A stretch of DNA of 11,011 nt from Oribacterium sp. (GTDB lineage Bacteria; Bacillota_A; Clostridia; Lachnospirales; Lachnospiraceae): the NCBI GenBank assembly GCA_017940955.1, contig JAGAXP010000238.1, positions 1 through 11,011 on the forward strand. Direction: 5' to 3'. The translations under genes and the position numbers were made by a program. Of the stretch, positions 1 to 5,801 are shown piece after piece; within the stretch, counting starts at the first letter, position 1, and every line of letters begins with the position of its first letter. A model generated the notes under the pieces. It worked only from the letters and a program-made list of their open reading frames with translations. It did no database searches and was not told where the DNA came from.

Positions 1-21
1 GAGAATTTTAGCCCTATTTTT

Positions 22-162
22 CTGCCTCTCTAGCGCTTTTTACAATATAGGCAGAACAATTACTGCAAAATCAACTGCCTCTATTCCCTATCCCTTTAAT
101 ATAGGCAGAGCACCAACCAAAAAATCAACTGCTCCATTCACAAATTCCTTGATATAGGCAGA
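22..162. repeat. Tandem ~54-bp repeat of alternating CTGCC / GGCAG motifs
   Basis: Two and a half degenerate units are visible. ATAGGCAGA occurs at 47-55, 101-109 and 154-162 (spacing 54 and 53), and AAAATCAACTGC at 67-78 and 121-132 (spacing 54). Read for symmetry, CTGC(C) at 22, 75 and 129 alternates with its complement GGCAG at 50, 104 and 157, giving steps of 28, 25, 29, 25 and 28 bases, so each unit can fold into short hairpins. The array seems to continue past the left edge. It overlaps the broken gene at 88-306 and supplies its C-terminal codons. I do not recognise the repeat family; it could be a decayed non-coding repeat or part of a mobile element end. Confidence 0.6.
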
Positions 163-306
163 TTTGCCGTATTTTTGCACCGAGCAAGGTATGGCTACAG
201 TGATAACGATGTTGCCTTCCAATGTAAGTCTCTTCTGTGCTTCCATAAATTCATTCTTAAAACGTGTGCTACCACACAAAGTTATTACTGGATATTTACC
301 AACCAT
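88..306 (-). pseudogene. Truncated relic of a CGSTRF nucleoside deoxyribosyltransferase-like gene
   Basis: The first 37 or so residues (306 down to about 196) contain KYPVITLCGSTRF followed by EFMEAQKRLTLEGNIVI, which I recognise as the N-terminus of the small nucleoside 2-deoxyribosyltransferase-like / DUF4406-type family, proteins usually a little over 100 residues long. After residue 37 the expected continuation (the VGLFGH-type stretch and the downstream catalytic half) is missing, and the frame reads through the 54-bp repeat instead, ending at 72 codons. The ATG at 306 is preceded by AAAAGG four bases away, so the 5' end is intact. I infer a gene cut by insertion or deletion at the repeat boundary. 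It is probably non-functional, although a short peptide could still be made. Confidence 0.55.
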
Positions 307-511
307 AGCCTTTTCATCACTTATCTACAATTATATATAATCCCACTTGTATTTGCTTTATTTTTCTTTCATAACATTTTTAATTTCAATTAAAGTTCAA
401 ATCGTAATATAAAGACATCAAGAAGAACACAACTTCTTGACCCCACATAAAACAAAACTTTTCATAACACACCCCTTCGGTAAAGCACCGAAGGGTCCTC
501 CCTAAAACAAC
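307..511. other. AT-rich gene-free stretch with two small hairpins
   Basis: No open frame here looks like a gene. Two hairpins are visible: an 8-bp stem TCAAGAAG (418-425) with CTTCTTGA (433-440), and a 9-bp GC-rich stem CCCTTCGGT (473-481) with ACCGAAGGG (487-495). Neither has a clear T-run on either strand, so I do not call them terminators. The stretch would hold the promoter of the broken gene at 88-306; several TATA-like strings are present near 330-340 but without a matching -35 element. Confidence 0.5.
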
Positions 512-558
512 GCCGCTATATTTCCTAATTCAGGAAATATAGCGGCTTAATATATTTT
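512..558. terminator. 15-bp perfect hairpin, probable bidirectional terminator
   Basis: GCCGCTATATTTCCT (512-526) pairs perfectly with AGGAAATATAGCGGC (532-546) around a 5-base loop. A T-rich tract follows on the plus strand (547-559), and a shorter T-rich tract on the minus strand (the complement of CTAAAACAA, 502-510). There is no obvious gene to be terminated on the plus strand. On the minus strand it lies downstream of the 697-760 terminator, so it may be a backup or a structural element. Confidence 0.45.
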
Positions 559-696
559 CAATAATCCCTTAGCGCTATAATTGACATATGAAAATACTAC
601 TAGTGATTGATATTCAAGTTAATATTGTATTGTTGTAATTTTATACAGATTATGGTTTATAGATCAGCTTTAGTAAAAACATTCAGCCATTTAGCT

Positions 697-760
697 GCCA
701 AAATAAAAGGATGCCCTGACTGCAGTTTTAGCTACAATCAGATACATCCTTACTTTTTTC
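697..760 (-). terminator. Rho-independent terminator of the nuclease operon
   Basis: On the minus strand AAGGATG (751-745) pairs with CATCCTT (713-707). After a small internal loop, a 10-bp inner stem forms between 741-732 and 725-716, with two G-U pairs and a 6-base loop. TTATTTT follows. It lies about 55 bases downstream of the stop codon of the 805-1377 gene. The plus strand also carries a T-run (753-758), so it may work both ways. Confidence 0.8.
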
Positions 761-804
761 GGTATTATGTTATTATAGGAACCCAATCGCCTAAATACTA
801 CTGC

Positions 805-1377
805 TTATGGATGGCAGTGTCCGCAAGAAGAATATCCCTGGGCAATGATATCATCGCGGCTTAATGAAGATGTCGCATAGTTTTCAGGTTTGATTTTCTT
901 AACGTCATTACAAGAGGGGTAATGAAACTTCTTGGTGTTGGTATTCAGAACGTAAGATGCCTCAGTCTGCTGTTGTGACGGGATATTATAAGTATCGAAA
1001 CCATTTCCGCCATTACTTTTTGTTCCCTTAGAAACTGTTCCTGCTGTCGATGTAGTTGTATCAGAAGCTGTAGTTGTGGCTGCAATAGCAACCCTGCCTT
1101 CAGCTTTTCCATGTTCATTATAGTGCTTTAAAAGAGCATCTCCATCAGCGCCTATGGCTGTCTGAAGATCCACATTATTTATATAGTAGTCATAGGCATT
1201 AAAAGTTGTGGTGTTTCCCTTGTAGGTCTTTAAGGCCTGTACTTCTTTTGATTCCGTTGCTGTTGCTGAAGCCGTAGTTCCTGCTGCCAAAGCCACTTTT
1301 GCAGGAGTAAAAACTCCAAATACCATTGTCGCAGCTAATACCACTGTTAATAACTGTTTCTTGATAAGATACTTCAT
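805..1377 (-). CDS. Exported protein with C-terminal Cys/His module shared with the neighbouring nuclease
   Basis: The product has 190 residues. Residues 1-32 form a classical signal peptide (KK near the start, a hydrophobic core, ending AKVALAA), so it is exported. Residues 59-95 contain a pattern of the form F-x-A-x-x-Y ... N-x-D-L-x-x-A-x-G ... HY-x-x-x-G-x-x-EGR, which I have seen as a repeat in clostridial surface proteins but cannot name. A Thr/Ser/Ala-rich linker follows. Residues 141-190 form a module with C156 in FHYPSC and C185/C188 in the terminal CGHCHP, suggesting a metal site of the Ada-like kind. The same module ends the nuclease 21 bases upstream, so the two are co-transcribed and probably share a target or a metal requirement. 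The start has GGAGGG upstream (complement of the CCCTCC at 1384-1389). No catalytic domain is visible; the function is unknown. Confidence 0.85.
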   Translation of the reverse strand: MKYLIKKQLLTVVLAATMVFGVFTPAKVALAAGTTASATATESKEVQALKTYKGNTTTFNAYDYYINNVDLQTAIGADGDALLKHYNEHGKAEGRVAIAATTTASDTTTSTAGTVSKGTKSNGGNGFDTYNIPSQQQTEASYVLNTNTKKFHYPSCNDVKKIKPENYATSSLSRDDIIAQGYSSCGHCHP

Positions 1378-1398
1378 TTCTTGTCCCTCCTGGTGTTC

Positions 1399-2367
1399 TT
1401 ATGGGTTACATCTCTTACATGGAACGTATCCCTGATTTATAAGGTCATCCCTTGAACCTTCATAATAAAGCTTATTCTTTTCCTTCATGTCACTTACACT
1501 GCTGCATGACGGATAATGAAACTTCTTGGTATTTTTATTGGCAATATAGCTTGCACTCTGGGGAGGTTGGTCGGCTTGCTCAGACTGTGCTTCAACTGCT
1601 GTTTCAGTTTGAGCTGGCGAGCTTTTTGTGAGCCCCTGCTCTGTCTCATTTGAAGTTATGACAAAGCCTTCATCAAGCTGATTACTGCCATCTGCATAAT
1701 TGATCAAAACTCCGGGCTGTACGTTGTAGCAGAATACATTGAAACTTACTCCACTTCCACCATCTTCTACAGAGTAAGCTTCCATCTTCACGCCATCGCA
1801 CAAAAGATTATTCCCCGAGAAGATCGGTGTAACCCGATACATCACATGATTTCCAGTTGATTCTACGTATCCGGCAACCCTGTTTTCATAGGGAAGCATT
1901 CCCTCGATATTAAAATATCTTGTCCCAGTTATAAGATTCTTTTCGTTAGCGTTTTCGCCAGTCAGCTGATATCCGATGAGATGACATCTATTGTAAAGAT
2001 ATGGTGGTTCAGAATTTACAATTCCCGGGTATTTGTTTTGGTTCCAGCCCGTGGGCTTAACAGAACCGATAGAACCACGCTCTTCAGTTGGCATTATGTC
2101 CTTGCCAACACAGGCCATTGCTGCTGTGCATCGTCCAAGCGAATCAAAATTTCCATAACTTTCATAAGAATCTGTGGTGATTTCATCCGCCGAAAACTCT
2201 GGAACATTATTATTTAGAGTTACAGATGGGCTTCCAGAAAACGACGCCGCTGATTCCGCTGCCTCTACCTGAATCGCTGACAAATTGAAGGAGAAAACTG
2301 CACATATCAGCAATTCGAAAGCAATTATCAGCGCATATGTACTTGTAGCAATTCTCCTTTCCCTCAT
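1399..2367 (-). CDS. Secreted DNA/RNA non-specific endonuclease (EndA-like) with C-terminal Cys module
   Basis: The product has 322 residues. An N-terminal hydrophobic segment (about 10-33) acts as signal peptide or anchor. Residues 60-225 form a beta-beta-alpha metal nuclease of the EndA / NUC1 (endonuclease_NS) family. The active-site motif appears as YNRCHLIGYQL (125-135), a variant of DRGH with H129 as the general base, and N153 in TRYFN is the likely metal ligand. A polar linker of about 40 residues rich in Gln, Glu, Thr and Ser leads to a C-terminal module (273-322) with C288 in FHYPSC and C317/C320 in the terminal CKRCNP. The family cuts DNA and RNA without sequence preference outside the cell, for DNA uptake, nutrition or extracellular-DNA removal; no competence genes are nearby. 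GAGGAAG lies a few bases before the ATG. The gene sits directly behind a c-di-GMP riboswitch and terminator and heads a two-gene operon. Confidence 0.9.
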   Translation of the reverse strand: MRERRIATSTYALIIAFELLICAVFSFNLSAIQVEAAESAASFSGSPSVTLNNNVPEFSADEITTDSYESYGNFDSLGRCTAAMACVGKDIMPTEERGSIGSVKPTGWNQNKYPGIVNSEPPYLYNRCHLIGYQLTGENANEKNLITGTRYFNIEGMLPYENRVAGYVESTGNHVMYRVTPIFSGNNLLCDGVKMEAYSVEDGGSGVSFNVFCYNVQPGVLINYADGSNQLDEGFVITSNETEQGLTKSSPAQTETAVEAQSEQADQPPQSASYIANKNTKKFHYPSCSSVSDMKEKNKLYYEGSRDDLINQGYVPCKRCNP

Positions 2368-2380
2368 CAGTTCTTCCTCT

Positions 2381-2412
2381 TATAAAACAAAAACACCGCA
2401 AAGCTGCGGTGT
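2381..2412 (-). terminator. Intrinsic terminator that serves as the riboswitch expression platform
   Basis: On the minus strand ACACCGCA (2412-2405) pairs with TGCGGTGT (2400-2393) around the loop GCTT, followed by TTTTTGTTTTAT. It ends only about 14 bases before the ATG of the nuclease and directly follows the aptamer, the typical position of a ligand-controlled terminator. As there is no other terminator after rarA, it may also stop read-through from rarA. Confidence 0.85.
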
Positions 2413-2494
2413 GTAGTTGCAGCTGGCTGACTCATTAAGTCCCTGTAGCTTTGTGTCGCCGGATCACTCCGGTTTTACCTAAGTATTTCACTAC
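2413..2494 (-). promoter_or_regulatory. Cyclic-di-GMP class I (GEMM-I) riboswitch
   Basis: On the minus strand the core reads GGTAAAACC, then a short P2 hairpin CCGG-agtgat-CCGG, then GACACAAAGCTACAGGG, then the P3 hairpin GACT-taatg-AGTC, and then AGCCAGCTGC. This order and these conserved strings (A/G-CAAAGC, ACAGGG, CAGCCAG) match the GEMM-I aptamer known from many clostridia. P1 is closed by GTAGT (2494-2490) with ACTAC (2417-2413). It sits between the promoter and the nuclease start, followed immediately by an intrinsic terminator, so it should control transcription of the two-gene secreted operon. AGCTGC at the 3' end of the aptamer can pair with GCAGCT spanning the terminator's 5' arm and loop, which would favour an OFF switch on ligand binding; that polarity is inferred. 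It was identified by eye, not by a covariance model. Confidence 0.85.
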
Positions 2495-2518
2495 AAACAT
2501 TGTAGTGCCCATGTTATA
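2489..2518 (-). promoter_or_regulatory. Candidate promoter -10 and 5' hairpin of the riboswitch transcript
   Basis: On the minus strand TATAAC (2518-2513) lies about 6-8 bases before a run GGG, a reasonable transcription start near 2506-2509. No good -35 element is seen 17 bases upstream; the region is AT-rich. The transcript would begin with CACTACA / TGTAGTG (2507-2501 and 2495-2489), a 7-bp hairpin that uses the same GTAGT needed for riboswitch P1. Confidence 0.35.
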
Positions 2519-2565
2519 TTCAATCAATCAAATTTCTATTAACAAAACATTAAAAATATGTCTTT

Positions 2566-3897
2566 TTATTCATACCTCTGTGGATCTTTTCCAATATTTC
2601 TGAAATATTCCTTTATATCTTTTTCATGACCGATATCATTAGGCTCATAAAATGTCATGTCTTTTATTGCATCCGGGAGATATTGCTGCTCCACCCAATG
2701 ATTGGGATAATTGTGAGCATATTTATATCCAACGCCTCTTCCAAGTTTTGCAGCTCCTTTATATGAGGAATCCTGCAGATAAGGAGGGATTGGAAGGTTT
2801 CCGGTTTCTCTTACTGTCTGCAATACCTTCTCTATCCCGAGATAAGCTGCATTGGACTTAGGCGCAGAGGCTATATAGGTTGCTGCCTGGGCAAGAATGA
2901 TCCTTCCTTCAGGCATTCCGACACGCTCAACTGCAATTGCAGCTGATGCTGCAACACATATCGCCATGGGATCTGCGTTTCCAACCTCCTCAGATGCTGC
3001 AACCAGCATTCTCCTGGCTATATACTTCACATCTTCACCTGCAGCAAGCATACGACCAAGATAGTAAAGTGCTGCATCAGGATCCGACCCACACATGGAT
3101 TCTATGAATGCTGCTATGGTGTCATAGTGATTATCACCGGTCTTATCATAGCGGATTGCTTTCTTCTGGATGCATTCCTCTGCTACCGCAAGATCTACAT
3201 GGATCTTTGCATCTGCTGAAGGCTTTGTGGTGAGTACTGCCAGCTCTATTGCATTGAGCGCCGCTCTGGCATCGCCATCTGCTATGTCTGCAAGGAAATC
3301 TGCCGCTTCATCCGTTATCTCTGCGTTATACTGCTTTACACCCCTGTCTGACTCAAAAGCTCTTTTTATGAGAGTCAGAATGTTTTCTTTAGAGAGAGGC
3401 TTTAGTTCAAATATCCTTGACCTTGATATAAGCGCTCCATTCACTTCAAAGTAAGGATTCTCAGTAGTAGCACCTATCAGTATCAGTGTGCCGTCTTCGA
3501 CGTATGGAAGCAGGTAATCCTGCTGTGCCTTATTAAATCTGTGTATCTCGTCGATGAAAAGAATTGTCTTTCTTCCATATCCGCCAAGGTTGTTCTTGGC
3601 AGTCTCAACTACGGATTCCATATCTTTTTTACCGGCTATTGTAGCGTTGACCTGATGGAAATCTGCCGAGGTAGTATTGGCAATCACTTTTGCAAGTGTT
3701 GTCTTTCCTACCCCGGGAGGTCCATAAAGGATTATTGAGCTTAGTCTGTCTGCCTTTATAGCACGATATAGCAGCTTGTCTTCGCCGATTATATCTTCCT
3801 GCCCCACAACTTCATCAAGTGTCTGTGGGCGCATTCTTGCAGCTAAAGGCGCTTCTTTTTCTTTTCTATTGTCTGCCATATATTCAAAGAGATCCAT
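2566..3897 (-). CDS. rarA: Replication-associated recombination protein A, AAA+ ATPase (RarA/MgsA)
   Basis: The product has 443 residues, normal for RarA/MgsA/WRNIP1, a cytoplasmic clamp-loader-like ATPase acting at stalled forks and gaps. Walker A GPPGVGKT is at 59-66, Walker B ILFIDE at 112-117 followed by IHRFNKAQQD, sensor 1 IGATTENP at 141-148 and an SRSR arginine finger at 158-161. The C-terminal tetramerisation region follows, including SDPDAALYYLGRMLAAGED and IPPYLQD-type family signatures. I chose the ATG at 3897 because the family usually begins MDLF-x-Y and because AAAGGAG lies 11 bases upstream; a longer frame from a TTG at 3939 exists but lacks a site. The gene follows the permease by 63 bases with no terminator between, so it may be transcribed with the importer operon or from its own weak promoter. 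Confidence 0.93.
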   Translation of the reverse strand: MDLFEYMADNRKEKEAPLAARMRPQTLDEVVGQEDIIGEDKLLYRAIKADRLSSIILYGPPGVGKTTLAKVIANTTSADFHQVNATIAGKKDMESVVETAKNNLGGYGRKTILFIDEIHRFNKAQQDYLLPYVEDGTLILIGATTENPYFEVNGALISRSRIFELKPLSKENILTLIKRAFESDRGVKQYNAEITDEAADFLADIADGDARAALNAIELAVLTTKPSADAKIHVDLAVAEECIQKKAIRYDKTGDNHYDTIAAFIESMCGSDPDAALYYLGRMLAAGEDVKYIARRMLVAASEEVGNADPMAICVAASAAIAVERVGMPEGRIILAQAATYIASAPKSNAAYLGIEKVLQTVRETGNLPIPPYLQDSSYKGAAKLGRGVGYKYAHNYPNHWVEQQYLPDAIKDMTFYEPNDIGHEKDIKEYFRNIGKDPQRYE

Positions 3898-3960
3898 ATC
3901 AGCATATGCTCCTTTGTTCAATTTTACTCTTTGTAGCAAAAGAGATATAAATAACAGAGA

Positions 3961-4863
3961 TCAGTACTTAACGGAACCAATCGTAAGTCCCTTAATAAAA
4001 TACTTCTGAAAAAAGGGATATGCGATCATAACCGGGAGAATGACTACCACGACGGTCGCCATTGTCGCGGAGTACTGCGGAACCCTTCCCTGCATGGCTG
4101 CAAGTGCGGTGGAAGGGATATTTCTGTTTGATAAAAGTGTTTCTATACTCCTTTGTATATTGATCAGAAGAAGCTGCAAAGGCTTCTTTTTATTACTCTC
4201 CATAAAAAGAAGAGCGTTCTGCCAATCATTCCAGTACATGGTTGCCATCATAAATCCAACAGATGCCAATGCCGGCTTCATAAGCGGAAATACAATTCTG
4301 AAAAAAATGGTATACTCTCCGGCTCCGTCAATTCTGGCAGAGTCCATTAACTCCCCCGGCACACTGCTTGCGATATAGGTCCTTAGGATAATGACATAGA
4401 TGGTCTGCACACTTTGCGGCAATATCAATAGCAGAATATTATCCTTCATATGGTAAAGAGATGTGTATACGATATACATTGATAATTGTCCGCCGCTGAA
4501 AAGCATGGGAATCATGAGAAATACCGTCAGAAACTTCCTTAAGGGAAAGTCCTTCCTGATCAGGACATATCCATACATGCTCATAACAAGTATTCCGAAT
4601 AGGGTTCCTGCAGCTGTGACAAATATGGTTACTCCATAGGATACGAATAGCTGCTTCTCATATTTTAAAACCACACGAAAACCATTCAGCGACAAAGCGG
4701 AAGGAAATAGTCTATATCCTTCATTTGCAAGGACAGTCTCATCAGTAAATGCAGCTATAAAGACAAACAGGACTGGAATTGCTACGGCAATCGTCAATAG
4801 CAGCAATATCAAAAAAAGAACCAGCTCCCCGGTTGTTATCTTTTTATTTCTTTTCTTTTGCAT
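3961..4863 (-). CDS. CUT1-type sugar ABC transporter permease, second subunit (LplC/YtcP-like)
   Basis: The product has 300 residues from the preferred start. It is an inner membrane permease of the binding-protein-dependent family with about six hydrophobic segments (around 13-38, 77-100, 111-135, 143-165, 196-215, 266-288). The EAA loop that docks the ABC ATPase is seen at 171-196 (ELMDSARIDGAGEYTIFFRI, then VFPLMKP). The C-terminal KYFIKGLTIGSVKY is typical of the YtcP/LplC branch, which imports oligosaccharides or sugar derivatives. I chose the ATG at 4863 because GGGGTGG lies eight bases upstream; an ATG at 4896 in frame would overlap the upstream permease gene by 17 bases and has no better site. 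It is the last transport gene of the operon. The substrate cannot be read from the sequence. Confidence 0.9.
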   Translation of the reverse strand: MQKKRNKKITTGELVLFLILLLLTIAVAIPVLFVFIAAFTDETVLANEGYRLFPSALSLNGFRVVLKYEKQLFVSYGVTIFVTAAGTLFGILVMSMYGYVLIRKDFPLRKFLTVFLMIPMLFSGGQLSMYIVYTSLYHMKDNILLLILPQSVQTIYVIILRTYIASSVPGELMDSARIDGAGEYTIFFRIVFPLMKPALASVGFMMATMYWNDWQNALLFMESNKKKPLQLLLINIQRSIETLLSNRNIPSTALAAMQGRVPQYSATMATVVVVILPVMIAYPFFQKYFIKGLTIGSVKY

Positions 4864-4879
4864 CGATTCCGCCACCCCC

Positions 4880-5782
4880 CTAAAACAAAGAATCATCAGG
4901 ATTGATCCTGCGCACCGCCGCGTTGGCGAGTAGGATCAGAATGGCTCCGACAACCGATTGGAAAAACGATGCCGCCGCAGTAAATCCGAAATCAGCGTTA
5001 TGGAAAACGGCGTTTAAAATATACGAATCCAGAACCTGCGTAGTATTATATAGCGATCCGCTGTTCCTTGTCACCTGATAAAACAACCCCGTATCAGAGT
5101 GCATGATCCCTCCGACAGATAAAAGGAGCATTATGGTAACCATGGGCTTCAGTAAGGGAAGGGTGATGTGCCATATCTGCTGCCACTTCCCCGCCCCATC
5201 CATTTGTGCCGCTTCATACAATTCGGGATCGATCCCCGCAAGTACTGACATGTAAAGCACCGCTCCATAGCCGGTACTACTCCACAGTTTTACGATAGTC
5301 AGAATCACCGGCCAGTACTTTGCCTCCAGGTACCATCTCACAGATAAGCCAAACAGATGATTGATCATTCCCATATCAGGACTTAAGAACGCATAAACAA
5401 TGAACTGCACAGCGGTAAATGATATAAATACCGGGATAACAAATATGCTCTGCATCACTTTCCCGACCCTTTTAAAGACCAGCTGATCCATCGCTATGGC
5501 CAGACTGATCTCCAGGATCATTCCCGTAACCGTAAATATCACGTAATACATAAGTGTATTACGTGTAATGGTAAAAAATGTGGATCTGGATGCGATCAGA
5601 AACTTAAAATTATCAAGTCCGCTCCACGGACTGTTCAATATCCCCAGACTGTAATCAAAATCCTTAAAGGCCAGTACCAAGCCTCCCATAACCATATAAT
5701 CAAAAAAGAAAAGGATGAGAAATCCGGGAAGCGCCATTAAGATGAGTGCCCGGAATCTCCAAAGTTTCTTCATGAAGCTCAT
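4880..5782 (-). CDS. CUT1-type sugar ABC transporter permease, first subunit (LplB/YteP-like)
   Basis: The product has 300 residues with six predicted membrane segments (about 12-38, 78-102, 110-134, 157-180, 208-228, 268-288). The N-terminal pattern (LPGFLILFFFDY, then FKDFDYSLGI and SPWSGLDNF) is typical of the LplB/YteP family. The EAA loop is at 189-212 (YEAAQMDGAGKWQQIWHITL, then PLLKP). It would pair with the next permease to form the membrane channel. AGGAGG stands eight bases before the ATG at 5782. It starts 19 bases after the MATE-fusion gene stops and ends 16 bases before the next permease begins, so translation within the operon is tight. No ABC ATPase gene occurs in the window. 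Confidence 0.92.
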   Translation of the reverse strand: MSFMKKLWRFRALILMALPGFLILFFFDYMVMGGLVLAFKDFDYSLGILNSPWSGLDNFKFLIASRSTFFTITRNTLMYYVIFTVTGMILEISLAIAMDQLVFKRVGKVMQSIFVIPVFISFTAVQFIVYAFLSPDMGMINHLFGLSVRWYLEAKYWPVILTIVKLWSSTGYGAVLYMSVLAGIDPELYEAAQMDGAGKWQQIWHITLPLLKPMVTIMLLLSVGGIMHSDTGLFYQVTRNSGSLYNTTQVLDSYILNAVFHNADFGFTAAASFFQSVVGAILILLANAAVRRINPDDSLF

Positions 5783-5801
5783 CCTGTTGCCCTCCTAAAG
5801 A

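Noticed and set aside
22..162. CRISPR array
   Set aside because: Repeats are degenerate, there are only about 2.5 units, and the DNA between the motifs is itself partly conserved; no cas genes are present.
473..495. GC-rich 9-bp hairpin as a rho-independent terminator
   Set aside because: The stem is perfect but no T-run follows on either strand, and no gene ends next to it.
581..609. TTGACA as the -35 box of a plus-strand promoter
   Set aside because: The -35 is perfect, but the base positions 16-18 bases later (around 603-610) do not resemble a -10 box, and there is no plus-strand gene downstream.
607..864. Plus-strand 85-codon open frame
   Set aside because: It runs through the 697-760 terminator and into the complement of the exported-protein gene; it has no ribosome site or recognisable protein.
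3170..3454. Plus-strand 94-codon open frame inside rarA
   Set aside because: Low-complexity Ser/Ala translation is the antisense shadow of rarA codons.
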